DNA of 45,355 nt from the IMG/VR virus record IMGVR_UViG_3300036859_000299, positions 1-45,355 of that record; one strand, written 5' to 3'. The stretch comes from a virus. The translations under genes and the position numbers were made by a program. The notes beneath the pieces were generated by a model that did no database searches, was not told the DNA's origin, and saw nothing but the letters and a program-made list of their open reading frames with translations. Below are positions 6,676 to 13,573 of the stretch, piece after piece; the stretch's first letter is position 1, and every line of letters begins with the position of its first letter.

Positions 6676-7058
6676 AAGAAGCGCGGAAGAAGGTCGGTCG
6701 CTACCATCTTGGCATCCGCGACGTTGATTTGTATTTGCGTTCTGGCCATGGCGGCGACTTTGAAAGCGCGTCTGAGAAAAATGGAATTGCTGAGATCAAC
6801 ATCGGCGCATCGCCGCGCAGATGGGCGGACGTGGTTTCCGTTTTGGTGCATGAATCCGCGGAGATGGTTCTTTCAGACCTACATCGCCGCTACAGGCACA
6901 GCACTGACTATGCCGACGACCACGCGAGCTATCTATTTGTAATCAACCATTCGGAGTTTGCCGAAGCTATGGGCCGTGTAGGGTGGTTTCTTTCTGCGGC
7001 GCTGCCAAACTTGGCCGCCGCCTACAAAAAGAACCGAAAGCGGAGGCCGCGCCCATGA
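6672..7058 (+). CDS. hypothetical protein with HExxE-like motif
   Basis: A 128-residue protein read from GTG 6672, which overlaps the preceding micro-ORF stop; an in-frame ATG at 6648 is possible. The segment VSVLVHESAEMVLSDLHRRY contains H-E-x-x-E in a helix, and YLFVINHSEFAEAMGRVGWF follows. This could be a metal-binding or degenerate metallopeptidase-like helix, but a third ligand is not certain. The C-terminus is basic. It overlaps the next gene by 4 nt. Confidence 0.6.
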   Translation: MKEARKKVGRYHLGIRDVDLYLRSGHGGDFESASEKNGIAEINIGASPRRWADVVSVLVHESAEMVLSDLHRRYRHSTDYADDHASYLFVINHSEFAEAMGRVGWFLSAALPNLAAAYKKNRKRRPRP

Positions 7059-7240
7059 CCGCCGCCAAGAGCGACGCGCTGGACGACCTAGATAGCGGCG
7101 AAGGATGCGTGTGCTGCGGAGCGCCGGAGGCTTGGGATTCGTACTACTGCGAAGATTGCCAAGGGCCGCTCAAGCGGTGCTGTGGGCTGTGTGAAGCTTG
7201 CTGCGAATGTGACGATGATTATGAGGAGGCAAATCCGTGA
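7055..7240 (+). CDS. Cys-rich microprotein, copy A
   Basis: A 61-residue protein with twelve cysteines, arranged CVCCGAPEAWDSYYCEDC, then CCGLCEACCECDDDYEE. This is a zinc-cluster type with at least three Cys pairs. A second copy lies at 7874-8023 with the same order of cysteines and the same WDSYYC and CGLCEACC cores. The ATG and stop overlap the neighbours by 4 nt. The acidic tail suggests protein rather than DNA binding. Function unknown. Confidence 0.75.
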   Translation: MTAAKSDALDDLDSGEGCVCCGAPEAWDSYYCEDCQGPLKRCCGLCEACCECDDDYEEANP

Positions 7241-7695
7241 GCGACGCGATCAGCTTCACGGTGCCGGGCGCGTTCCCGCCTTCGGGCAACGAACTGCGCC
7301 GCAAATATCGTCATTGGGCGGCGTATGCGCGACTGCGCGACCAATGGGCGGATTGGATTCACGATGCGGCGTTAATAATCGAACGGGAGAGACCAGACTT
7401 CCCAGAAATAACAAGTCGGCCATCCGACAAGCGCGACAGAAGGAAAGTCTCTGTGCAGATTTGCCATTCCCGGGTTCGTAGACTCGATGATGACAATTTA
7501 TCGAGCGGTCTAAAACCAGTTTACGACGCCCTGCGGCTTGCTGGATTCATCGTGAACGACTCGCCGCGCTGGATGGACCAAGTGAAGCCGACGCAATCGC
7601 GCACCAAAGACCCTAAGCAGGTGGGAACGACGATAACGATTGAGCCGCTGGAGCCGCCGCGCCAGCGAACAGAGATTACCGTGAGGGCGAAATGA
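7237..7695 (+). CDS. rusA: RusA-like Holliday-junction resolvase
   Basis: A 152-residue protein. The N-terminus FTVPGAFPPSGNELRRKY and the acidic catalytic set, LDDDN (83-87), Asp97 in KPVYDAL and Asp108 in GFIVNDSPRW, match the RusA fold, which cuts Holliday junctions symmetrically in a metal-dependent way. The length fits the family. The start is GTG in a GTGA overlap with the Cys-rich gene. Together with RecT it makes up the recombination set of this phage. Confidence 0.9.
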   Translation: MSDAISFTVPGAFPPSGNELRRKYRHWAAYARLRDQWADWIHDAALIIERERPDFPEITSRPSDKRDRRKVSVQICHSRVRRLDDDNLSSGLKPVYDALRLAGFIVNDSPRWMDQVKPTQSRTKDPKQVGTTITIEPLEPPRQRTEITVRAK

Positions 7696-7877
7696 AACGG
7701 GGACTTTTCATTTTGCGCATCCACTTGGCTGGATTCAGTTTGTCGTGTTGCGGCTGTGGAAAGGAACTATACCTATCGGAGGCAAGTCAGCCGAATGGTT
7801 ATGATGGCAAGCAAATTCTAAAACTCGCGGCGGAACATGAATGCCAAATGGTCATCAAGCCGGAGCCGCCGCGATGA
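7692..7877 (+). CDS. small putative zinc-binding protein
   Basis: A 61-residue protein with SCCGCGKELYL and later AAEHECQMV, giving a CxxC plus HxC set suited to zinc. It is flanked by RusA and the second Cys-rich gene with 4-nt overlaps on both sides. Its ribosome site is weak and expression probably depends on coupling. Function unknown. Confidence 0.6.
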   Translation: MKRGLFILRIHLAGFSLSCCGCGKELYLSEASQPNGYDGKQILKLAAEHECQMVIKPEPPR

Positions 7878-8023
7878 AAACAGATGAAGGCTGTCTTTGC
7901 TGTGGGTTTCCCGAAACGTGGGATTCGTATTACTGCGCCGACTGCCAGCCGCCGCTCTGTCGAATCTGCGGACTGTGTGAAGCGTGCTGCGATTGTCATG
8001 ATGAGTATGAGGACGAAGAATGA
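7874..8023 (+). CDS. Cys-rich microprotein, copy B
   Basis: A 49-residue paralogue of the gene at 7055. Shared elements are EGCLCCGFPETWDSYYC, then CxxCQPPL, and CGLCEACCDCHDEYEDE. It lacks the first ~11 residues of copy A. The divergence between copies is conservative at the cysteines and at WDSYYC, so both appear to be under selection. It overlaps both neighbours by 4 nt. Confidence 0.75.
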   Translation: MKTDEGCLCCGFPETWDSYYCADCQPPLCRICGLCEACCDCHDEYEDEE

Positions 8024-8193
8024 AGCCGACGCGGCCGCTGACCTACATAGAGCATGTGCTGGCGCAGATGAGCGGCGTCCGCGTTTCGCCCGTCGCTACC
8101 GAGCGTGGCTGGTACACGAGCGCCGCGCTGTATAAGCAGACGACCGAATTTCTGGCGCGGGCGACGCGAAAAAAGGAACGACGGACGCGATGA
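8020..8193 (+). CDS. hypothetical small basic protein
   Basis: A 57-residue protein (MKPTRPLTYIEHVLAQMSGV...) ending in a basic run RATRKKERRTR. The ATG overlaps the Cys-rich copy B stop and the TGA overlaps the ATG of the radical SAM gene. The first half looks like a helix, then a short strand region with GWYTSAALYKQTTEFL. No family recognised. Confidence 0.6.
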   Translation: MKPTRPLTYIEHVLAQMSGVRVSPVATERGWYTSAALYKQTTEFLARATRKKERRTR

Positions 8194-9197
8194 AGGTACT
8201 TTGCTTCCAAGTTGACGGCAAGTTTCCAAACTTCGCATTGATGCGCCTTGCAGCATGGCATCGAGTGAAAGGGGACGATGTATTTCTGACGCGGTTTCTG
8301 CGTGACCTTCCCTTCGTGGAAGTCAAGAGGGCTTATGGTTCTTCTATCTTCGCGTTTTCGCTGGAACGTCGCAACTCGCTTGCGGCAATCTTCCCACAGG
8401 TAATCACCGGCGGCGACGGCTACAAGCCGATTTGGAATAACCTGACGGTGATCGGTCGAAACTTGGGAAGCAATCTGCGCGAAGTGATTACTGATATTGA
8501 CCCTGATTTGATTCGCCCTGACTACTCAGACTATCCAGAGTTTACCGCTTCCATCGGCTACACACAGCGTGGTTGCCGTCTCGATTGTGCTTTCTGTCGG
8601 ATGAAAACCAGGGAGGGAGAAGCGCGTAGCGTGTGCAGCATCCATGACATTTGGCGCGGCCAGCCGTGGCCCAAGAACATCGTGCTACTGGACAATGATT
8701 TCTTTGGACAGGCCGAATGGCGCGACCGATTGGAAGAAGCAATCGAAGGAGAGTTTAAGATTTGCTTCAATCAGGGAATCAACATCCGGCTCGTCAATCA
8801 GGAGCAAGCGGAGATGCTTTCGCTTGTCTATTACTGCGACGACCAATTCAAAACGCGCCGCCTCTACACCGCATGGGACAACTTAGGCGACGAGAAAATC
8901 TTCAAGGCTGGCGTGCGGACGCTCATTGACGCAGGAATCCCCGCGAAACACCTAATGGTTTACATGCTTATCGGATTTCGCAAGGGCGAAACAGAAGCGG
9001 AGATTCTTTACCGCTTCAATGAAATGCGCGCGCTTGGATGTCGCCCCTACCCGATGGTCTTTGACAGGACGAATGCAAGATTGCGAGCTTTTCAGAGATG
9101 GGTTATCCGCCGCTACTACGAATTTGTTCCGTGGGAAAAGTACGGCGAGATGCCGCCGCACGAAGCTAATCCAGCGCAACTGGAACTTCCGCGATGA
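8190..9197 (+). CDS. radical SAM enzyme, phage type, substrate unknown
   Basis: A 335-residue protein. The iron-sulfur motif C129-x3-C133-x2-C136 (RGCRLDCAFCRMKT) is intact and follows SIGYTQ, as in radical SAM domains that carry an N-terminal cobalamin-binding-like region; here that region (residues ~1-115) is short and lacks the cobalamin-ligand DxHxxG motif. Downstream blocks such as FKICFNQGINIRLV and HLMVYMLIGFRKGETEAEI fit the rest of the barrel. The enzyme should cleave S-adenosylmethionine to a radical; the target could be a nucleic acid, a peptide or a cofactor. It lies among DNA-metabolism genes with 4-nt overlaps. Confidence 0.85.
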   Translation: MKVLCFQVDGKFPNFALMRLAAWHRVKGDDVFLTRFLRDLPFVEVKRAYGSSIFAFSLERRNSLAAIFPQVITGGDGYKPIWNNLTVIGRNLGSNLREVITDIDPDLIRPDYSDYPEFTASIGYTQRGCRLDCAFCRMKTREGEARSVCSIHDIWRGQPWPKNIVLLDNDFFGQAEWRDRLEEAIEGEFKICFNQGINIRLVNQEQAEMLSLVYYCDDQFKTRRLYTAWDNLGDEKIFKAGVRTLIDAGIPAKHLMVYMLIGFRKGETEAEILYRFNEMRALGCRPYPMVFDRTNARLRAFQRWVIRRYYEFVPWEKYGEMPPHEANPAQLELPR

Positions 9198-9532
9198 ACA
9201 GCGAACCCATGCTGCCCTTTGGGCCGCCGCCCACGGAACGTGTGGACCAGGCTCGCGTGCGGCAGTGGGGCGACGCGCGGCGCGAGGCACACAAGAGGCA
9301 ATCGCCGTCGCGCAAGGAAGCCATGTGGAACCGCATCGTCGCCTACGTCCGCGAGCACGGCGACGCTACGGCGGATGAGATCACAGCGGCGTGGGGCGCG
9401 TCGCCCAACAGCGTAGCTCCCCGCGTTTGCGAGCTGCTGAAACTTGGCCGCTTAGTGAAAACCGGCGCGTACCGAAAGACGCGCTACGGCTGCGACGCCT
9501 GTGTGGTGAAGGAGCGCGAGCAAACGACATGA
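9194..9532 (+). CDS. winged-helix DNA-binding protein
   Basis: A 112-residue protein. Residues ~45-105 form a winged helix: WNRIVAYVREHGDATADEIT, then AAWGASPNSVAPRVCELLKL and GRLVKTGAYRKTRYG as wing. Such proteins in phage early regions act as transcription regulators or origin-binding helpers. The N-terminus is charged and probably flexible. It overlaps the radical SAM gene and the nuclease-like gene by 4 nt. Confidence 0.75.
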   Translation: MNSEPMLPFGPPPTERVDQARVRQWGDARREAHKRQSPSRKEAMWNRIVAYVREHGDATADEITAAWGASPNSVAPRVCELLKLGRLVKTGAYRKTRYGCDACVVKEREQTT

Positions 9533-10107
9533 CCCATTCAGAACTTTGCCAAAGGGCCGTCCGATGGTTGCGTAACACAAAAAGATGCAATCCCGTCTTT
9601 TCGGGTAATGCCTCATGTACTGAAATACCGGATGCTATCGGTTGGTCGGCGTACGGAAGCATTGTAGTCGAGTGCAAAACAACAATTCTCGACTTTTTGG
9701 CAGATGGAGAAAAGTACGTTCGGTACACACGGCCAAGCTGGCATTCCTCAATTAAAGGAAACGGCAGAAAACGGCAACTAGAAGAGGCGGGCTACGATAA
9801 ACACACGATCCCGAACATGGGTGACTATCGCTTCTTCCTCTGTGAGCCTGGGGTTATCGAGAAGGCACACATGGAAAAATATCCAGACCACGGACTCATC
9901 CATGTAGTCGGAAGAAGAATAGCCATCGTACTCGACGCTCGCCGTAGAGAATCAGTAAATCTTCGCGGCGAGATTCGCTACCTTCGGTTTGCAATCGTCA
10001 ATCGCTACTGTCACACGCAGCACGCCGCGATGGAAACTCCGCGCGAGGAGCCGCCATCGCTATTCAGCAATTTGGCGGAACCGCCAGTCGCCCCGGTGAA
10101 CGAATGA
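9529..10107 (+). CDS. putative PD-(D/E)XK nuclease
   Basis: A 192-residue protein. The segment EIPDAIGWSAYGSIVVECKT gives the D...(E)xK core of a PD-(D/E)XK fold, preceded by a helix (ELCQRAVRWLRN) and followed by LDFLADGEKYVRY. Later GDYRFFLCEPGVIE fits the remaining strands. This family is common in phages and metagenomes as a short stand-alone nuclease-like protein. It could process DNA for recombination with RecT or degrade host DNA. The start at 9529 is taken from the ATGA overlap. Confidence 0.75.
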   Translation: MTHSELCQRAVRWLRNTKRCNPVFSGNASCTEIPDAIGWSAYGSIVVECKTTILDFLADGEKYVRYTRPSWHSSIKGNGRKRQLEEAGYDKHTIPNMGDYRFFLCEPGVIEKAHMEKYPDHGLIHVVGRRIAIVLDARRRESVNLRGEIRYLRFAIVNRYCHTQHAAMETPREEPPSLFSNLAEPPVAPVNE

Positions 10108-10715
10108 GCAAGCTGCCCTTCATGCAGTTCTACCCAGACCAGTGGCTCACCGAGCCAGGGCTTAAGGCTTGTTCGCTCGCGGCGCGCGGCCTGTGGATAG
10201 AATTGCTCTGCCATATGTGGAAGGCGACGGAGCGCGGCGTGCTCAAAACTGGCAAGCAGGTGTGGGGCATTCCGGAGATCGCAAACGCGGTTTCGGCGGA
10301 CCCAAAAACTGCACAAGAATTGCTGTCGGATTTGCTTCGTCACGCGGTAACTCAGCGCCGTAAAAGAGACGGAGCTTTGATTTGCCGCCGCATGGTAAAG
10401 GAGGAAAGACGTAGAAAACAAACGAGAAAGGCTGTAGAGGCACACAGGGATAAGAAAGCAAGTTGTAAGCCCGATGTAAGCCCCTATATTTCAGATTTCA
10501 GAAGTCATAAAGAACAAAGTCAAAACCTAAAAGCTCCCCTGCCTGTGGAAACTGTGGAAAACCCAAACCTAAAGGCAGCGGAAAAACAGATCGCGGACGC
10601 ACAAAGAGAACTGCGAGAGAATCCTGAGTCACGCGGTGCGCGACTGGCGTTCGATGTGGGCCTCGACAAAGTACGCGAACTGGTCGGCATAGTCGCCGCG
10701 AAGAGGAGCCTCTGA
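10104..10715 (+). CDS. replication-initiation-like protein (DUF1376/YdaU-like N-terminus)
   Basis: A 203-residue protein. The start PFMQFYPDQWLTEPGLKACS followed by AARGLWIELLCHMW is typical of phage replication proteins in which an N-terminal winged-helix domain recognises the origin. A basic linker (~105-160) and a helical C-terminus follow. There is no helicase loader partner visible beside it. It overlaps the nuclease-like gene by 4 nt. Confidence 0.75.
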   Translation: MSKLPFMQFYPDQWLTEPGLKACSLAARGLWIELLCHMWKATERGVLKTGKQVWGIPEIANAVSADPKTAQELLSDLLRHAVTQRRKRDGALICRRMVKEERRRKQTRKAVEAHRDKKASCKPDVSPYISDFRSHKEQSQNLKAPLPVETVENPNLKAAEKQIADAQRELRENPESRGARLAFDVGLDKVRELVGIVAAKRSL

Positions 10716-10716
10716 C

Positions 10717-10920
10717 ATGGCCGCGAAAACCACCGTGGAGCAGATTGAACGCGTCCTAGCGGCGCATCACCATTGCGAATTTGTGGGACGCGGCAGAATC
10801 CAGTGCATTTGCGGAAAACTTGTAGCGACGACCGGAGACGACGGGGGCAAGATCGCCAAGAATCACAATCGCCACGTCGCCCGCGCCCTCAAGGAACTCT
10901 TCGACAAGGAGGAGGGATGA
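10717..10920 (+). CDS. small putative zinc-binding protein
   Basis: A 67-residue protein with CEFVGRGRIQCICGKLV and later KNHNRHVARAL, giving CxC plus HxxxH as possible ligands. The ATG starts two bases after the previous stop codon begins to end the operon's usual 4-nt pattern, so it is reached by reinitiation. Function unknown. Confidence 0.6.
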   Translation: MAAKTTVEQIERVLAAHHHCEFVGRGRIQCICGKLVATTGDDGGKIAKNHNRHVARALKELFDKEEG

Positions 10921-11054
10921 AGAAATTGAAGCCTAGTATGACGCACGTGGTTGACTGGAATGGACAGTGTGTGCTTTGCGGCGCGGACACATCGCGGCAA
11001 TTAAACAAGACATGTCCCGTCAAGCCGAAACCGCGCAAGAGGGAGCGCCCATGA
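10917..11054 (+). CDS. zinc-ribbon microprotein
   Basis: A 45-residue protein: MKKLKPSMTHVVDWNGQCVL, then CGADTSRQLNKTCPVKPKPR. The CVLCG and single downstream Cys give a partial zinc site. A strong AAGGAGGAGGG ribosome site lies directly before the ATG, which overlaps the previous stop. The basic tail may bind nucleic acid. Confidence 0.65.
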   Translation: MKKLKPSMTHVVDWNGQCVLCGADTSRQLNKTCPVKPKPRKRERP

Positions 11055-11272
11055 AGACTAAGCCGAAGTTTCGCGTCGGGCAGGTCGTGATGGTTCGCTC
11101 TCACGCTGACGACCGGACGCCGTATCCTGTAAAACTCGTGAAGCGCACGGGAATTGGCGACGCAGAAGAAGGCGGCAAATGGTTCGACACGCTAGGGAAT
11201 ATCGAGTACGAGGTGAGGATGCGCCCCCTGACCGCACGCGAAATCGGGCCGCGCCCCCGGAGGAAAAAGTGA
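11051..11272 (+). CDS. small SH3-like protein
   Basis: A 73-residue protein (MKTKPKFRVGQVVMVRSHAD...) with alternating strands: FRVGQVVMVR, PVKLVKRTG, FDTLGNIEYEVRMRPL. The pattern is of a small SH3-like barrel, similar in style to the protein at 2668. 4-nt overlaps on both sides. Role unknown. Confidence 0.65.
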   Translation: MKTKPKFRVGQVVMVRSHADDRTPYPVKLVKRTGIGDAEEGGKWFDTLGNIEYEVRMRPLTAREIGPRPRRKK

Positions 11273-11526
11273 GCGATGTGCGGAAATTAGCGGAGGAAAT
11301 AGAGCGTGAAGTTTCGCGTGCCCGATCTCTTTGGGCACCCATGAACACGGAGCATGAAGGCATCGCAGTAATCCGCGAAGAGTACCTCGAATTGGAGCGC
11401 GAGGTTTTTAAGAAGCAGACAGAGTACGATTGCGCCGCACTAAGAAAGGAAGCGGTTCACGTGGCGGCGATGGCGATGCGTTTTATTCTCGACTTGGAAC
11501 CGCGTTGGAAGGAGCCGACGCGATGA
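11269..11526 (+). CDS. small helical protein
   Basis: An 85-residue, mostly helical protein from a GTG in a GTGA overlap. EHEGIAVIREEYLELEREVF followed by KEAVHVAAMAMRFI recalls a small phage family whose helices contain the HEG...EEYLEL pattern, seen near nucleotide-pyrophosphohydrolase-like (MazG-type) sequences. A full MazG metal site (ExxE plus ExxD) is not complete, so an enzymatic role is uncertain. Confidence 0.6.
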   Translation: MSDVRKLAEEIEREVSRARSLWAPMNTEHEGIAVIREEYLELEREVFKKQTEYDCAALRKEAVHVAAMAMRFILDLEPRWKEPTR

Positions 11527-12302
11527 CCGACCTCTCCCAAACGCAACGCCCGATCTGCGCGACCTGCGGCAAGCCGTTCCGCGACATGAAGACGAACATT
11601 CACCTGGGCGTCGAGGACGCGGAGCACAAGCAGCATATTTTCGCAGCACCGGAGGAAAAGATGAGCGGACGTGGAGGAATCTATAAGGGGCCGAGCGGGG
11701 AAGATTTGTACGGCGACGGGCGCGAAGTATCAGCCCCCGACGCGACTAAAGCTGGAGACACCCAGAGGGAAGCGTTCGAGAAGTGGTTCCGCGCATTGCC
11801 GGATACTTTCTTCGGTTACGATTACGAGACAGCATGGGCCGCATGGCGGGAATGCACTGCGCAGGCCGCACGCGACAAGGATGCGGCTGTGGCGGCGGCG
11901 ATTGAGCAGGCGGCGCAACTTGCAGACCAGGAAGGAAGCGTGCCGGAGTCCGAAGGCGGCAATATGGTGCGGCGGGACGCTTGCGATAATGTGGCTACGG
12001 CAATCCACGCCCTCGCCACTCCCGCCCAACGCGACGCCCAGAGGGAAGCGGCGAAGAACATGGACTGGCAGCAGGTCGTATTGAATGGTGGGCCGCCATG
12101 CTTCCATCTAGAAAAGGATGGCCGATTCTGTGGCCGAGCGAAATTATGGACGGGGCATGAAATCATTCACGGATTTGTCTCGCTGGCAGACCTACTCGCT
12201 ACAAGCACAAATGAACGCAGTTACGATGAGGGCCGCGCCGATGGCTTGCGCGAGGCGTTTGAAGCTGCGTGTAAGACTGGATTGCATGGATCGCGCTCGT
12301 GA
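11523..12302 (+). CDS. Ead/Ea22-like protein with N-terminal zinc knuckle
   Basis: A 259-residue protein. The start PICATCGKPFRDMK holds a CxxC pair. The middle block AFEKWFRALPDTFFGYDYET followed by AWAAWRECTAQAARDKDAAV matches the loosely conserved Ead/Ea22-type segment of phage early proteins. A long helical tail includes CFHLEKDGRFCGRAKLW, with Cys and His suited to a second metal site. It is the last gene of the coupled left operon. The ATG at 11661 could begin a separate shorter product, but the first frame is open throughout. Confidence 0.6.
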   Translation: MTDLSQTQRPICATCGKPFRDMKTNIHLGVEDAEHKQHIFAAPEEKMSGRGGIYKGPSGEDLYGDGREVSAPDATKAGDTQREAFEKWFRALPDTFFGYDYETAWAAWRECTAQAARDKDAAVAAAIEQAAQLADQEGSVPESEGGNMVRRDACDNVATAIHALATPAQRDAQREAAKNMDWQQVVLNGGPPCFHLEKDGRFCGRAKLWTGHEIIHGFVSLADLLATSTNERSYDEGRADGLREAFEAACKTGLHGSRS

Positions 12303-12351
12303 CAGTAGCCGCGCTAGGCTTTTATTTGGATTGGTCAATACATATGGACTT

Positions 12352-12463
12352 GCGCCGGGCACGCTGCCGGCGCGGGAAGGGGTAACAGGCAGTTTCGGTT
12401 CGAAACCACTCTAACGAAGCGTGGCGGCGGGCGGTATTCGCAGCGCGGAGGCCGCTCGCCGCC
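12352..12463 (+). other. structured non-coding region with three hairpins
   Basis: The 180 bases from 12303 to 12482 contain no gene I can support. Three dyads follow each other: GCGCCGG/CCGGCGC (12352-12373, 8-base loop), GTTTCG/CGAAAC (12392-12406, 3-base loop), and a 12-pair stem with one G-U (12423-12434 with 12452-12463, 17-base loop). No T-run follows any of them, so intrinsic termination is not supported. The last stem ends 19 bases before the next ATG, which itself has only a weak ribosome site. Confidence 0.6.
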
Positions 12464-12482
12464 AAAGAAAGCAAACACTCTT

Positions 12483-13205
12483 ATGTGGCCATGGTTACTT
12501 AGTCCAATCGGCAAGAAGGTGATGATCGGTGCGGGAATTGCTGTCGTTCTGTGGGGCGGCGTGAAATGGATTGAAGGTCGCGCCCGCGAAGATGAGCAGC
12601 GCAAACAGGCCGACAAATTCACGCAGGAAGTCGAAAAACAACGCGCCGCCGACCGCGCACAGGTCGAGGAGGTTCTGAATGCCGCGCAAGCGAAGCAGGA
12701 AGAAGCAGAGCGAAGGATGCAGCAAAGTCTCGACCGCGAAGCAGGACTTGTTCGGACCATACAAACTCTCGGACAGCAACGTGCAGCAGCAGTTACACAA
12801 GTATCTGGGATTTCCGATTCCGCCATTCACGGCTTTAACGTGCAACAACTCGGTTTACGTCGTAACGGAGAACAAAATGCTTGTTTTTCAATTAGCGAAG
12901 AGCGGGCGATTGCAGCCGCGCTCACTCAGTATCCACTCTGCCAAAAGCAAGTCGAGGCGCAAAACGCACAGATCGCCGAAGTTAAAAACCAAGTCACCGC
13001 ACTAATCGACAAAACCGCCGCACTGGAGACGAAGTTCGATACGCTCTCAGCCTACACGACGCGGCTGGAAGGCTACTACGTAACGGTCTATAACGCGATT
13101 CCGCGTAAGAAGCGTTCGGCGAAATGCATCTGGCTCTGGAATTGCGGAAAGCGTCCGCCGCTGCCAGTACCCGCGCCGATTGATTTGCATAAGCCGACGC
13201 CATGA
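12483..13205 (+). CDS. spanin-like membrane-anchored coiled-coil protein
   Basis: A 240-residue protein. One N-terminal transmembrane segment (VMIGAGIAVVLWGGVKWI, ~13-30) is followed by a long charged coiled coil (~35-110 and ~165-215) and a Pro-rich end LPVPAPIDLHKPTP. This topology fits an inner-membrane spanin (Rz-like), which joins inner and outer membranes at lysis of Gram-negative hosts. No outer-membrane lipoprotein partner with a lipobox is visible. A tail-associated or early membrane role is an alternative. The ATG lies just behind a strong hairpin. Confidence 0.55.
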   Translation: MWPWLLSPIGKKVMIGAGIAVVLWGGVKWIEGRAREDEQRKQADKFTQEVEKQRAADRAQVEEVLNAAQAKQEEAERRMQQSLDREAGLVRTIQTLGQQRAAAVTQVSGISDSAIHGFNVQQLGLRRNGEQNACFSISEERAIAAALTQYPLCQKQVEAQNAQIAEVKNQVTALIDKTAALETKFDTLSAYTTRLEGYYVTVYNAIPRKKRSAKCIWLWNCGKRPPLPVPAPIDLHKPTP

Positions 13206-13223
13206 GCGAAAAGGAATGCAGAC

Positions 13224-13412
13224 ATGAAAATTAGAAAGTGCGATGTGCGCTTCCTGAATCTATGGCGACCGATGGAGTACGGTTGGTCATTCAGCCTAGC
13301 CAATTTCTGGATAGGACGCCTGCCATTTGCGAAGAAAATGTTCCTAGGGCTATGTGTAGCCAATTTCGGGATAGAAATTAGCTGGGTCTGCATCCGAACT
13401 GCATCTAACTAA
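13224..13412 (+). CDS. possible small membrane-associated protein
   Basis: A 62-residue, hydrophobic, aromatic protein (MKIRKCDVRFLNLWRPMEYG...). It contains two related blocks, SLANFWIGRLPFAKK and CVANFGIEISWV, encoded by a near-repeat of about 20 bases 61 bases apart. A ten-residue frame (13202-13234) lies just before and overlaps its start. The ribosome site is weak (AAAAGGA). Moderate support. Confidence 0.45.
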   Translation: MKIRKCDVRFLNLWRPMEYGWSFSLANFWIGRLPFAKKMFLGLCVANFGIEISWVCIRTASN

Positions 13413-13423
13413 CAGGAGGTTTT

Positions 13424-13573
13424 ATGCCAGCAATGTCGCTGTGGGGGTTTGTCGAGTGGATTCTGATTGGCGTCGCGTTGGGAATTGGTTTCAAACTTGG
13501 CGGGAATATCTACGACTTCTTCGCGTGGCTGATCTCAAAAGTAATCGGCGGCGGCAAACAGCCTAGCCAGTAA
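13424..13573 (+). CDS. small transmembrane protein, holin-like candidate
   Basis: A 49-residue protein with a perfect AGGAGG ribosome site seven bases before ATG. Two hydrophobic stretches (FVEWILIGVALGIGFKLG and IYDFFAWLISKVIGG) end in a short polar tail. Its position between the spanin-like and DUF5675 genes suits a holin or anti-holin, but small size and topology alone do not prove it. Its last 11 bases overlap the convergent minus-strand gene. Confidence 0.65.
   Translation: MPAMSLWGFVEWILIGVALGIGFKLGGNIYDFFAWLISKVIGGGKQPSQ

Noticed and set aside
12390-12410. tRNA T-arm (GGTTCGAAACC)
   Set aside because: The five-pair T-stem does not form and no acceptor or anticodon arm fits; it is a plain hairpin.
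12118-12414. 98-codon plus-strand open frame across the hairpin region
   Set aside because: Starts inside another gene, has no ribosome site and no motif.
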